Source: Eleginops maclovinus
Lineage: Eukaryota; Chordata; Actinopteri; Perciformes; Eleginopidae
Direction of reading: 5' to 3'
Length of the DNA stretch: 64,000 bases
Assembly: GCF_036324505.1 (NCBI RefSeq)
Contig: NC_086367.1
Location: 20,334,578 to 20,398,577, forward strand
Shown here: positions 48,181 through 62,238 of the stretch, in pieces
Layout of the letters: each line of letters opens with the position of its first letter
Numbering within the stretch: the stretch's first letter is position 1
Position numbers and translations under genes: made by a program
The notes under the pieces: model-generated
The model's input: only the letters and a program-made list of their open reading frames with translations
Databases searched by the model: none
Told to the model about the DNA's origin: nothing

Positions 48181-51100
48181 AGCCTGCAGGGATTCACAGG
48201 GCTAACAGCAGCTGTCAGTGCTAAGGAAGATGAATCTATTGGAAGCTGTCAATGCTTTAATTGAGGTGGCTGTACATAGAGAGCCACTGTTTCTTCTCCC
48301 TGTGTCTCCCTCTTCCTCCCCATTTTCTCTCTAGCTCTAATGGATTTTGGGCAGATTACAGAACAGATATGGGATTTTTAAAGAAAGCCGAAGATCACCA
48401 GGTAGATTTCAAGTATAATGACGTATTGCATGACAACTGCCAAGTTCTAGATTTATCTACGTGCACATTATCTTATCTTGGCATTGAATTCTTTACAACA
48501 GAACCAAGCAATGGATGAATTATGACTGCCCTGAGGTGCAACGACATCTGCAAATATATTGATTTGTACTGGCTGAGAAACGAAATCAGCTTGGTTGCAA
48601 TTTGAGTGATTATCTTTAACATTTAAGATCTTTGGTTATAAATTCAGATTTTAAGATGCTATCTTATTTTGTCTTAGCTGTCTTGAAGAAGTTCAATTTT
48701 TGAGTATGTTACTCTGGGCTGCCATGATGTCTTTTTGGCTATTTTTTGCAATGTTAATTAAAGTTTTATAAACACCCGGACAGTTGTTTTTCGTAAATCC
48801 TGCTGACTAAAAGAAGAGATCAAAGCTGGTTTTTGGTTCAATTCCCAGAAAGACAAATCTCGAGGGACCGATTCAACATTGCCGATGTCGCATGTCCATT
48901 TGGGACACTATGATGTGACATCTGGGGTCCTCTTACAAGCTGCATAAGAATTCCTTTGCTCGTACAGTTTGACAGCCATGGATGCTGACAGTGAGCCTTT
49001 GATGTGTGGGGTGTGACGGACGGATTTCTTTGAAGCTGCTGTGACTAAGTGTTGGATGCAGGAGAGAGACAATCAGAGGAGCGAGGAAAAAGCTGAGGGT
49101 CACTCGCAGGCGCTGACCCATCCCGCCATATTCACACAAGATTGAGAGTCACTCAACGAAGAAAGACACCAACTAACCTTTGCGTGTAAAGAGACCTGTG
49201 CTGCTGATCGTTGATCCTGGCTTCAGAAATACTAACACACACCAAAAACAAAACAAGGGATATTTGATTTGAGTGACAGACAATTAAAATGTCCATGGAA
49301 AAAATGTTTTGAAAATAAGCTTAATGCAATTGTATGCAATTAAAATTGTTCAGATTTGTTCTGGAACATGATACAGGCCAAGACAAATACGAACATTTTT
49401 GAATTTGCATGACCCTCTGGCAATCACACACAACAGATCCAGTGAGTCAGACTGGCATCTTGGAGTGGTTGTCATCCGCCATGAAAACAAAACACCAAAT
49501 CTGCAGAATCCCTACTGTCAGTCAGAGGAAAGGCAATCTCTTTCATTTCAAGGAGTGTAAACACCCAGGGATCCTTGGACTAATTGTTGAACGTAGTTAC
49601 AGTTGTCAGGGTAAAAGTTGCCCCATTTGAAGCTCCTCTCCCTGCAATGTTTACGTTGGAAGTGGTTTATTGACTGCCTCTGGCGTATTATGGCTAGACA
49701 GGGCCAATTGTCAATAACTGTCACCCACAGAGCGTAGGAGGAAACGGGGCCCATCTGCCTTTGTCTGCCGTGTAATTAGCACTAAAACAAAATGCTTTGT
49801 GTTGAAATGCAGAGACTGGCACCCCTGCCAAGCACACATAGCATCGCATGGCCAAAGAAAACATCGATGGGTGGCATGATGGAACATAATCGCCCTTTTC
49901 CGACTCATGAGGTATGGAAATGATGCAGATTTGGGACACAAAGGTACCATTACTAGCTAATTAAAAACATTTGAAGTGTGCCATCCATTCTGTGATGTTG
50001 TCTCCCGGTGTGTGTGGGTTTGTGCAGAACTAACATCCACCTGTTCCCCCCAGGGCTAAACAAGCCCTCCTGGAAAGAAGGGGGGGAGCGTGCAATCCAA
50101 ACTGGTAACAGATATATGTGAATATTAAAAAGCACTTAATATCCTCCTACCCTTCCCCAGAAAAACAATTGCTCCATTGTGCTCGCTATCCGCCTGTGTT
50201 TTCCTCCGTGGTTTTAACTAATGGGAGGGATAAATACGGCTCTCTAAGTGGCTTCCCTCTTGATTTCTCATAAACAAAAAACCTCTGCAAGATGATCTTC
50301 ACAGTTGGATTACATTCATCCTTGAATAAATAAGCAGTGAAATACACTGCCAAATCTTATTAAGTATGTAGGGCTTTGAAATAAGTTACTGTTGGTAACG
50401 TTTTGTTGTTGATATCTTCAAGGAATGGCGTTACATATTAAGACACCTTCTCAACTTAATCTCTGTGTAACCAGCGTCAATAACTCTTAATTTACAAAAG
50501 TTAATTATACATTTGGTGTGTAATGAACTTTATGAACACTCAGCATTCATACAAAGTCAATAAAACTAAAAGAAAACATGTTTTTCTCTTGTATTAAGTT
50601 TGTTTTTGATGCAGAAGTCAGCACAGCGAGAAGGTTTGAGTGGTTCAAACACAGGACATTCACTTAGGATTCCACTGATCATGACCTGTTTTTTAATCAT
50701 AGCCTAGATTTTTTATTTAGCTAACCAAGTAGTTTGTGCATTACTGATTAGTTTTGTTTCTGCAACTGTAATCCATCATAAAATAAGTTTCCTTTGGAAC
50801 ATAACTGAAAATGCAATTGAGTATGGGAACGTTATTTTGAATGTTGAGGTAAAATTGGGGTTGAGTTTGAGATGGCTCAACAGCTCCTTTTCTTTCACTA
50901 TTTCTATATGTTTTCTTCTAAACATGACCCTGATCTTTCCCTGATTTTTAAATGTGCCGTTTGAGTTGCCTAACCGCACCTAAGATAAGAAAATATAACA
51001 CTTTCTTTTAGAACAATCAGGTTCATAATTTCGGAAGACGATAAATTACAATACAACACATTGTTGGTTCAGGTGTGAGGAATTGTTCATCCTTCTCGCC

Positions 51101-51985
51101 TCATTGCCGCACTGGGAAAGAACCCAGGGTGGTGGGCAGGTGCCAAATCAAAATAAACTTTATTTATTTTTGAGAGTGTAGGATGTGAGAGGCTTTTATT
51201 CCATCATAAAACACAGTATGTGTTGTCGTTATGATTGAAACACATTTCCTTTTTTTGCAGGTTTCACAACATTGGACTGTAGTTCTCTGGCTCCATTACA
51301 CAGCAATGACATATAATAATAGCAAATCAACATAAACCATAGAGATCACACGGATAATTCTACCCTTTTTAGTTTGCAGGATCATAATTAGACACCCAAT
51401 CAGCCACAACTCAGGAGGTGAAACAGTGGCAGGATTGTTTAGCATCAACACCACAAGGAATTTAACCCCTTTCCAGGGACAAATCACCAAAGTTATGATC
51501 AAGTAAAACAAATCCCAGACTGGCTTTTGATTATTATGATGCCACAAGGTTCTCTTTGACAAATTGTCAAAACCACTGAGGTGTGAATGCTAATTATGAG
51601 CAACCAAACAATTTGCATCATTAGACCTGAGACTAGGGATTGGTGAACAGTAGGTTGATTTATTCATTTTTTGTTGCTATATTGGAGAGATAAATAACTT
51701 TAAACACTGTTAGAAATAATCAATATATTGGAGCGGAACTTTAAAAGATAATTCACTGTTTCTGGACGGATCATATTTGTCCACTTCCGGTAGTATTACC
51801 GGATGTTGTTTTTAGCCTCAGATAGCATAAAGCTAATATTGTATTGTATATATGAGTAGAGGGAGAAGGACCAGTGGAGTTACATACTAAACACACCGCC
51901 TCTACCTCTCACTCATTGATGCTGCAATGATACAGTTGCCTGTTTAATAACTGATAAACCTCAGAAGGATTACATAATAGAATAT

Positions 51986-52454
51986 TGTAGGTCAGATCTC
52001 CAGGACTTCGCTAACAAGATGGCGACGGTGACGTCATAAGAGGACCCGCCCCCGACGACGACAGCCTATAGAAGAGTCCGGAGAACCCCATGTGACAAGT
52101 GGCCAACAGGATCCAGCCCCCCGCTACCAACCAATGAGAGCACGAGAGCGGAGCGCGTCTTATTTTGAAGTTGTTTATTGTATGGTCGGAAAGGGGTGGT
52201 TCTATAAAACATGTTTGGATTGTAGAATCGAGCTCTCTTTTGTTGCGGACCACCAGACAGTAACTACTGATGAGCTCCACTCAGTCAGTGGCCTGTGGAC
52301 GCGTGTCCCGGGCTATTGAGCCACAGCTGTGAAACTTTTGTAAAACCTATCACTGCATCCATTATTAAATACTCCTTTTATAACTTTTAAGGGAGGTTTG
52401 CTTTCTTTCTTTTAAACCGACTCCTGGGCTTCGAATAAACGAACAATTCTTACA
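51986..52454 (+). mobile_element. candidate solo LTR
   Basis: A 469-bp block that is far richer in CpG than its flanks, begins TGTAGG and ends TTACA. In promoter order it contains AAGATGGCG (52,016), a CRE-like TGACGTCA (52,029), CCAAT (52,131), TATAAAA (52,203), then ATTAAA (52,364) and AATAAA (52,434) near the end, the usual U3-R-U5 order of an LTR. No internal retroelement genes adjoin it. The flanking bases (AATAT and ATACC) do not give a clean target duplication. An isolated CpG promoter is the alternative. Confidence 0.45.
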
Positions 52455-55320
52455 ATACCCCTTAGCAATGTAGGTTTAGAGATGAAAGTCTGTCTGTCCA
52501 CCACTTTGGTCCAGACGGAAATAGATCAACAGCTTTTGATAGCATTAGCATGCTAAAGTTAAACCTATTAAAATGTAGCTTATTAGCATTTTAACATCCT
52601 GATGTATTTTAGCATTTAGCTGAAGACATAGCACTGTCAGTACAGCCTCACAGAGCGGTAAAGTCTTAGTTGTGTTTAAAGGATAGTTGCAAAGATACAA
52701 TATCTAAACTAAGGGCCTACCCTTTTTACACATTGTTTATTTTTTGCTTCCAGTAATTGTCCCATTTGTCAGCCGGCAGCATCTATGAAATGAGTGTTTT
52801 AGAATCACATAATGCACATACAAGTTATGTGAAGAAGTACCATAACAAGTAATACAATGACTCTGTTTTGTGTCATCATTTTTTCACAATTAAATGCCCA
52901 ACTTCACCTGAAGCGTACTGACGAAGTGAACTCCACCCACTGAAAAAAGTAAAGTAAAAGAGAAAGAGAAAGAGAGAAAGAGATATAACCTGTCTGCATC
53001 ATTACTGTTATGCTGCTGTTGCTGGGGTACTTTTTATTTTCATAAGCTGCAGATGGACTACTTTAAAGTTTCCCAGCCAGTGTCTCCTCACACCTTGCCA
53101 AGCCTGTTTGCTCAAGCCTCGTTTGAGCCTGTCAACAAGCACAGGAAACTCCTCCCTCCCTATCTTTACCCTAGTTTTTTCTTCTACCAACTCTCCCCGT
53201 GATGCCCTCCCTCCCTCCCTTGGCCTCCCCAAACACCGGTTTGATTTATAGGCCTGTCAAGCTACCTGGCTCACGACGACAGGTTATTTCCATTACTGCT
53301 GGGATCCTCTGTAATAAAGGGATCCGATGTAAGGACATAGCACGGGGGGCCAGCTGTCAGCTGGGCGACAACAACAACCAAGGCGTGAAAACATTCATAT
53401 ACTTGTGTTCTAACACTTGATGTTGGGTTTATCTGTGGTTACACATGTTTTCAGTTGCATTTTACTTATCAAACCTTGGTTGTTGTGATGTTTTGTAATC
53501 TCTTTGTATAATTTATGTTTGAGTCGTAAAAAGGAAATCCACCACACACAGTCACTTACGTAGGCGAGCAGCTGGGAGCATGTTCATATTCGCCCAGAAC
53601 AACTGCTTTCTGCACACAAAGGCATCACAATAAAAGCCATTTCGAAATGTAATTGTGTGAGTGACACCAGAGAATTGACACCAAACTGAGAGACCTAAGA
53701 CTTTTTCAGCTCCACTGAAGTACCTTGTCTGTCAGCGAGGCAAGATGGCCTCTTTGATTTTCAGCTCTGTGTTGTTTTTGGAACCCCTGGCCCGCCATTG
53801 CATCACTTCCCCTGTGAGGCAGACTCAGACAAAAAGTGTCACTCACTCGTCGTTATCCTTACGGCTCTGACAAAGACCATTTCACACGTTGTTTAAAACG
53901 CTTATTAAAACGCAACACAGCTCTTGATAAAACTTTAAAAGCATGCCATTTGTTACAGAGAAATTGCTCACATGCAAAGATATTGTATCAAAGACAAAAA
54001 TATTTAAATGTTAAAGAGAAAACTAAAGTAGCCGACTGTTGGTCCACTCCAAATGAATCAAACCAATACTTCCAATATTAATGGGGGGATACAAGTGTCC
54101 CCTACCAATTTGGAATGATCCTACTGTTTGTCTAAATCTTGTTTGCTCAGTCATTTTCACCGGGAATTCATTGTGCTTTTCTAATTTAAAAAACATTAAG
54201 TATCTGAGTGTGCATGTTTATGTTAGCGTTTAAAACTATCTCAGCAGTCTGTTGACTGACTGTACACGTTCAGGTACAGCAGTCGTTATGCTAAAGATGG
54301 TAAACAACAAAAGAAGGATGAGGTTTACTCTGAGGAGATGGCACTCATCTATGTACAGTTACAAGCTAAATTTGAATGTCCTATCAATGTATGAATTCTA
54401 AACACAGGGGGTTTAAAGCACCTCTGCACTGACTTCCATTCAAAGCGAGGTTGGCTGTCTGATTTTTAACATGTTCCTTCTGTGGGTTAAAAGCATTGAA
54501 GAACAAGAAGGCCAACCCACACATCTCCTGGGATAGGCTGTCTGTAACAGAACGCTGATATAAAGCAAAGGTTGGTCTTAATTACAGATCCATGCCCAGT
54601 ATTTAGCCAGCGGTGTCCAAGGCGAGGCAAGACCGCCTGATGATGAAAGAGACAAAGCATAGAAGTTCATTAGGAAGTGTAAGATGAATTGACAGATGTT
54701 TGGCACAGGCTGCTGGAAACAATGCCACACACAACATCTCAGCACTTCTCATGCATAAAACTCCTGGCTGCAAATGAGCTGCAGACCGCAGCCCACAATG
54801 AATCACAGCAGCTTTTAATAATGGGAAGTTGTTTATGAACCTGAAGAGGTAGATGACTTATGATTGTCATCAAGCTGATGACGGACGAGCTGTCTACTCT
54901 GTCTGTCTGCCTCTCCCTCTCTGTCAGTTTGTTTACATACGTATTTACTGCAACATTTAATAGGGATTAAGTAGACAATTTAACACCCGAAACATTTGTA
55001 AACTCCCCTATTTGTTTATGATGACTGATAGTAATTGTAGGTAAACTGAGCGGATGACATTCAGGTTTCCACTTCAGGTATATCACTGTATTTGTGTGCT
55101 GTATAAGTGTTTAACAAGACAGAAGGTATGATTTATGAAATTACACCACTTGTTGAAAACCTGTTTCATAAAATAGGAATAGAAAGCCTGTATCGTCTTT
55201 ATACAAAAAAATACAATGAGATGTTGTAGTCTAACCCTGTCACATTGCACCATTCGAAAACAGACAAACAATAAGAACACATAGACAATCATATGAGGGG
55301 GTAATAAATAATTGAAGCAA
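52455..55320. other. intergenic stretch, no gene seen
   Basis: AT-rich with a (GA)-rich patch at 52,962-52,982 and a (CCCT)n patch near 53,205. An 81-codon lysine-rich frame at 53,836-54,081 has no splice or homology support. Confidence 0.45.
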
Positions 55321-55324
55321 GAAG

Positions 55325-55515
55325 CTATAAAAAGCTAGAGCATGGTGCCGAAGGGTAAAAAATCCTTCCGTTTGTTCTTCCAAAGCACCCAGGTGTAGTG
55401 ACTGCAGGGCCTTCTTCCCTGCTGCAGTGGTGTGTGCTGGCCAGCTGAGGCTCTTGGAGATATGAACCCCCAAAAACGTGAAGACCCTCTCTTATACAGT
55501 TGGAAGGTGAAATTA
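55325..55515 (-). mobile_element. L2/CR1-like LINE reverse transcriptase fragment
   Basis: Translated on the - strand, the segment reads RVFTFLGVHISKSLSWPAHT followed by an ALQSLH stretch. This matches the conserved C-terminal reverse-transcriptase region of fish L2-type LINEs (LGVHIS-DLSW--H). Only about 50 residues remain before the frame decays, so it is a short dead fragment. Confidence 0.6.
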
Positions 55516-56202
55516 AAAAAATGACATCGAACCTCAAATAAAAACTGTTGTTAAATCATAATAATAACAGTTATATCATCTACTCAAGTCAGCTAGGTTT
55601 GTATATGGAAAAAAAAATGGAAAACATAGTGATTGAGATCATGAATGAGTCTTAATCCTGTTTACTGTTCCTCTCTCTGTCAGGATTGCGTATATGTGCC
55701 AAGAGCAAGTGGTACACCAGAACATTTACTCCATTAATTGGTGCTGGCATGTTACACAATGCATGAAAAAAGAACAGGACCTCACAGGGTGCAGATAAGA
55801 TCTACTGTTAATCAGTAGACATCAACAAAAACACAAGCTTCAAAAAAGGAAATGATGTTATTGCATCACCAATTTAGTTGTGAACTTCCATGTCGAATGT
55901 AGTGTTACTTGTTACAATATGGATATATGTGTAGTAGCAAAAATGATTTCACAAGGTCACATTAGCAGTAAAGCTAGAGCTCTAAGTTGAATTTAAAAAA
56001 TCATTTTGGAGTTGTTTTATCAGTACGATTGTTTTGTTCATTGTCTAGAAAATGTAGGATTTAGGAAACTTAAGTTGACAAAAAGATATCCCTTTAGTAG
56101 CATCATTGAAATAACGGATACACTACAGTCAGCCATGAATGAAAGTTATAAATACAGTTCATCTCAACTGTGTAACACACTCATGTAATGTGGTAAATAT
56201 TC

Positions 56203-57060
56203 AATACACTCAGGAAGTGTTCTGACCCCTTCACTTTTATTATATTGTCTAGCATAAACAGCCTTATGCTTAAGTTTTTTGCATTAATTCCTTAATTGTT
56301 TTTGCAAATGTATTAAAAGGAAAATGATCAAAGTGTCAGAGTTAATTAGACCCGATTTGGCATTAATTAAGTCCTCAATTGTCTTGTTATTTGGGGATTT
56401 TCCGTTGCAATTTTCCTGCAAGTCCTCTGAAGCGCAACCATTCTCTTCATGGGTTTTTGATTGGTTGAATGTCCTGGCTCTGGCTTGTTCTGTTTTATCA
56501 TGCAAACGCAATTCAGGATTTCAGATGTCTTTCGCTGAGTGGAGGCACCAGACTTGATCACCTCTCGTATCAAAGTCTTTCTTCCACGAATATAGCGGAC
56601 AGCTCTAGAAAGTTTCCTGGTTCTTCCAAACTTAACAAAGCAGCCCTTTTGCCACCACTATTGCAAGGTAAAAACAGCTGAATTCATAACATTAATTAGG
56701 AAAAGGGCCAGTTAAGAAGTATGGAGGTCGCTGTGCTTCATGGCTGTTTGTTCTAGCTTCCACAGATAGTATGTGCCTTGACACAATCCTGTCTCTGAGC
56801 TCTGCAGGGACATAACTCTACCTTGTAGCTTTGTTTTTGCTCTGGGGTTCCTCGTCAGCTGTTGACCTTATATAGACAGGTGTGGGTCTTTGCAAATCAC
56901 GCCCAATCAATGAGATTTACCACTGGTGGACTTCAATCAAGGTGTAGAAACTCTCACAGATAATCAGGAGAAATGGGAGGCACCTGAGCTAAAACATAAC
57001 AAAATATAAGGGTATTGAGTGAAGATTGATGAGGGGAAAATTCATTTTACACCTCTGTAA
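56203..57060 (-). mobile_element. decayed Tc1-like transposon
   Basis: The left end (TACACTCAGGAAGTGTTCTG then ACCCCTTCACTTT) resembles the TATTCAGACCCCTT-type terminus common in fish Tc1 elements. The right half contains CTTATATAGACAGGTGTG, AATCACGCCCAATCAATGAG and GGTGGACTTCAATCAAGGTG, hallmarks of the same family. In between are scraps of transposase helix-turn-helix coding on the - strand, heavily mutated and with most of the catalytic region missing. The ends are approximate. Confidence 0.7.
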
Positions 57061-59950
57061 AGTTAAGAGTTCCCCTCGTCCCGGCCCATCCTAAGCTTCC
57101 TCCAGGTAGCTCAGAGCCAGGCTGGTTGCGCGCCACCTGGCAGAGGAGGGCCAGCCAGGGGCGGGGAGGCATTGTGGGTGTTCTGCTGCATCTGGGCTGG
57201 ACCAGGCTCGCGCTGTCTGTGGCTCAGCATGCGGCTGGGTGTTGTGTAACCCAAAGCTGGGGTTGCATTTTTTTCCCACATGAGCTGTCAACTGGGAGAG
57301 AAAGAGAGAGAGAGAGCAAGAGAGAAAGAGAGACAACAAGAGAAAGAGAGATAGCGTACTATAATTCATTAAATGATTTCCCACAATGACAATTTTCTGT
57401 ATGAGAAATACCTAAATGACTTCACATGATCAGACAAATATTGTATGAATGTTGTATTTTGTTTCAGTTGTTAAGAAAATGTTTCCCTCTTTATAGATAA
57501 TTATAAATGAAAGAAAATCTATATATACTGTAATAGAAACACTGTTTTTATACAATAAAAGACTGTACGTCTGAATGACTAACATCAATTTGATGCTACT
57601 TAGTGTAATTGACCCTATAAAGATTTTACGTCCCTCATAAAAGATGTGGTCCTGTTAATTAGAAGGCGTTTAAATGGATTTACCCTCCATTACATCCTGA
57701 AATTTGCCTTGGATGTCAAAGAGAAAGGTGGCTGAGCTAACCAGGGATGTAATTGAGTGTATTGCTTTTACAGCAAAAAACTGTAGGCATGAGTAAACAC
57801 TGATGCAGATTTTACGTCCTTTCTCCAACTATTTCCCAGACAAGACACTGTCACACACCCAAACAGGCTGGGGTTGTACAGTTGTGTGAGTGGAGGAGTG
57901 CAAGGTGGTAATTTAAAGCTGAATTAGGACCTTTTATACTTATGCCATATTGTCAACACGTCCTGTAAAACCTCCCCCTCCACTCCTCTTCCCCCCTCTT
58001 CTCTGCCATTCTCCCTTCAGTTCCTCTTTATTTGTTCTAATTCCAGGGACTGGCTGGGTCTTGCCTGGATTTGGAGAGTGCTTGGTTTCAAAGGGTAATT
58101 GACACCTTACCTGTAATTTCATGGTTTCACTCCACCTGCCTTTGATGTCTGGGTCTCGTTTGGGGCCAGGATGCGGAGGGGAGAGACGGTGGCGGTGTGC
58201 TGCAGCATGCTCTGCCGCGAGTCTCTTACAGCCCGCCTGAGCGCTTTTCCTCAACATGAATGACGTCTCATGCTAACCCGGGTTATTAAAGGAGAAGAAG
58301 GGGGTTCCACGGGCGGCAAGCTTTTCTTGTGGTGACAAATCGGCCTTTAGAGTTGTCAAGACTGACTAAAAGACAGAGGGATCAGAGATTAGTCAGGGGC
58401 ACAGATGATGGCCTCTCCAATTTGAAGTCACATGAAACCCACAAGAAAAAGTTGAATATGAACTTTTCTGGAATTTAGAAAATAATTACACTCACTCTAG
58501 TTCTTTGATCAGTGATCCATGACTTGGAATATCCAAAGTGACACAAGTTGATTCAGTATTATCTTGCATATCGCTGTGATCATTGCATTAGTCAGCAAAT
58601 CTCAACCACATTATTTGTGATCACATCATAAGTACGGTCAGGTAAACATGCCTGTTTCGTTTGATGACGAAGGCCAAGGGAAAGGGTTGAAACCCCCTCA
58701 AGAATAGCTCGTCAGTGATTATAAGTTTAGCATAATTTAACAATAAGTCAAGAATGAGTCTCAATAAGGACTTTGAACTTGTATTCCTTTCCAAATTCAA
58801 AAAAGAGCATTTGACTATCATTAATTATTCAATGTAATTCAAATATTTGTTGTTTTTCTTTTAATGCATTTTGTCAAAACTTCTTGGAGTTACACAATTT
58901 TTATTTGGCTTCTTGAACTCCCCTCTCACACATCTCGGATTTTATGCAGTCTTTTGTATTTTACAGGCTGTAAAAGAACCCTTAAACACTTTCAGTTTTT
59001 CAGAATCCTACTACAGTGCAGGGAGCCTGACGTCATAGCCCCACAGACGGGAAGTAAAAAGGTCACACTGTACATTTTAATCACCTTGCTGTATGCTTTT
59101 GGCTGTGGATAATGCTGTTCACGGAAAAGCTGTTTTGGTTCATGGGATGAAAGAAAAAGTTTGCGCTGGAAGCTAAAGTTCTCACAGAAATTGCGTACAG
59201 AGGAGAGCCATTAGGATAAAATGAATGGAAAGTTGTATCTGCTAAGCACAGTGGAGATGCTCCTTGCAGGGGTGATAAGAAGGTTACCTGCAGATCCAGG
59301 CGAGCAGCAGTGAGTGATGAGAGGGGAGTGACAATGAAAATTGCACTTGTGCAACCATGAATCTTTACAAACAACCCTTTAAAAGACACCCCTCACTGTA
59401 ATTACCTCCTCTGCGATACTCTATTACGGGGTTCTTTATTACCTTCTATTACTTTGCTGTGCCTGCCTTGGCACATGTAGACCTCACACTGACAAAGCTT
59501 GGCAGGTGAATCAATGCTTTTATGTTTGAGGGCAAAAATAGAGGCAAAAAAGATCAGCATTATAGAGGAGGATGACGTGTCTGTGACCTCTTCATCCCAA
59601 CACCCCTGATAGACAACTCTTTAAGTCAGACTTTTATAATGGATATTCATTATTGAGCCATTTTAAGCACCAATGTGATCATTAAATAGATGGTTGTATG
59701 TTTTAACACATTTTCATTATTTGTTTGTATATATTTTTTTCTATTTATGAATACATTTATTAAATCCTCAAGGGGAAAAGCCCGAAATAAACTGTATTTC
59801 CCCCGGTGTGCAATGTTAACAATGGGGTCGATGGACCATCCAGAGGTGTCGAGGCAGACTAAGCTGATCATCACAGAAAAGTGGATCAGTACATCGAGAG
59901 AACAGAGGGGGGAGGGAGGCAATCTGAGGGAAAGCCGAATGATTGAATGA
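57061..59950. other. intergenic stretch, no gene seen
   Basis: A GA-rich low-complexity patch lies at 57,297-57,352. Blocks at 57,640-57,900 and 57,950-58,320 are unique, balanced in composition and contain TTAATTA-type homeodomain-like cores; they may be regulatory, but nothing in the window proves it. No coding exon is recognised. Confidence 0.4.
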
Positions 59951-60233
59951 GTGAAAACATATTGGTCATCCTGAGTTCAGCCCCTCTCCCCCGCTGTGAG
60001 CCCCGACCGCGGGCTGCTTCATCGCCTCGCTGCCCAGGCTCTGCTGGGCACAAATCCAGTTTTCTGTCCAAATTACCAGCTCCGCTTCGCAGAAGAAGGC
60101 CAGCGGGGTGAGAAGATCTCACCCTCCACCCCCTGTCTGAACCCCTTGCTGGCCCGGCGCAAAGCTGACGGAGCGTCGCGGATGGCCCTGGATTGCACCT
60201 GCACTGGGGGCTTTCCAGATCTTCCCCCCTTCG

Positions 60234-60366
<133 letters not shown>

Positions 60367-60937
60367 AGACCCCCAGACCATAACCCTCTTGTGGGTTTCA
60401 ATCAGGTGGCCTACAAATTCACCAAGAATCCAAAGCTGTAACCTCCTGTAACTGTTAGGACAGAAAGCTGCTTATCTTTGCTACTGAAATAAAGGGAAGA
60501 CTCCAGGCAAGAACCACACAAACCAAATCATTATTCCACCATTTAATTGATACCTTACATTACATTTTTCAACGTCTCCTTCAAGCATTTCCAAATGGTA
60601 TCATTGTTGGTGGTTCTGGCACAAACACAATGACACCGCTCCCAAACTCTTTTTTTGTTTTGCGACATTCAAAGTGGATAGTTTGAGCTGGAAACCCTAA
60701 ACCCTAACCCGGCTGGGATGTTAGAATAGTCACTTTGAACTGTAATGTCACTCTTTATCTCTCCCAGAGGACTTCCCCTGGAGTTCTGTAGTGTTTGGCT
60801 ATCATGGATGATCTGCTGCTTCCCGATTTTGCTGTTTGTTCTGCCCCTGCTTCGGGGTTGGGGGTTGTGTTTACTTCAAAACAAAAAGTAACACGGTTTT
60901 GATGCTCTGCCAGTGTGCCTCTGTGTAAACTGTAAAC

Positions 60938-61065
<128 letters not shown>

Positions 61066-61149
61066 CTTACTTCTGCTGCTGCCACTCCCCTTTCCGTTCC
61101 CTCTCTCTGTAACTTCTTTAACACACTTGAACACACCACACCTCTCTTC

Positions 61150-61660
61150 TGTTACCACCATTGTGTTGCCCTTGAGCAAGGCACTTAAACTCTCTTTGCT
61201 TTAGTGCAGCTGCTAGAGAGCAACTTTCACGTAGCAATGGTTCAGATGTACTTACAGTTGGTAAACTTGAACTTCTACCTTCAGCTTGAAACCTTGACTG
61301 AGGTGGTACCAAAATAAGAACATTGTAATTTCCACAACTTTTGTCGAAGGAAAGACGGGACAAAAAGGGAGTCGAGTTGATTGGCACGAGTGTCATGATG
61401 ATTATAAAACCATTGGAACAGAAATTAAAAAAATTGTTACACTTGAAAGGATGCAAAACCAAAGGATGCTCTTTTTATTCTGAAATGGCCAAGTTAGTAC
61501 AGTGGGAGGGCTTTTTAGGTCTCAAAATCTGTGCCAAAGACGTCTTGAAAGACTCACTTAGTTCAACTCAATTCATATAAACCTCTGCGTGTAATATTTG
61601 AATATTGTATTTACCCCTTGCGGGACAAATAAAGGATTTCTGATTCTGATTCTGACGCCA
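61150..61660 (+). mobile_element. L2-like LINE/SINE 3' fragment
   Basis: It begins with CCTTGAGCAAGGCACTTAA, a hallmark of the 3' region of fish L2-type elements and SINEs that share their tail. It ends with CCCCTTGCGGGACAAATAAA and a short TTCTGA tandem (TGATTCTGATTCTG), the typical tail. The middle is diverged. Confidence 0.6.
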
Positions 61661-62065
61661 ATAGGTCAGGGGGCCGATGTTACTTAGACCCATTAAAATA
61701 GTTTGTGTTACTTCAGACAGCTGCATTCTTCTTCGTTGTCATCCTTCCCTCCAGAGTCTGCGCTCAGCAGCCGCTCGGAGCAGTGAACCCAGAAAAATAT
61801 GGGTGAGGAACCTCAGAACCACTGAACCCCCGACACACACACCCTACATAACCCCACCATCGTGCTCCAGGAATGATGCTCTCTCTCCTTCTAAACACCC
61901 CTCCCCAACCCTTCTATGCACCCTAGCACATGCAAATTCTCCCCAACTCCCCCTTTACACACCCACCTCCTCAGTTCTTGCTTTGCCATGGAGGCTGATT
62001 CCGCCCTCTGGATGAACCTTTACCCAGGACCCTGAGCTCAGAGGGGGCTGGATTAGAGGGTGGAA

Positions 62066-62067
<2 letters not shown>

Positions 62068-62157
<90 letters not shown>
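62068..62157. repeat. (TG)n microsatellite
   Basis: About 45 uninterrupted TG units, facing a CA tract 82 bp downstream. Confidence 0.97.
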
Positions 62158-62158
<1 letters not shown>

Positions 62159-62238
62159 TAAGGGGAAAAGGGGGAGATAGATAGCACTCTCTTCTTCAAG
62201 TTGTAGAAGTAAAGACCTCCTATCAATCTCAAAATTCA

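Noticed and set aside
57940..58257. 105-codon - strand frame rich in Arg, Gly and Pro
   Set aside because: No homology recognised, and composition follows the local GC-richer block; no promoter or splice sites support it.
61955..62015. Candidate exon in the GC-richer block left of the TG tract
   Set aside because: No donor or acceptor in matching phase and no recognised peptide.
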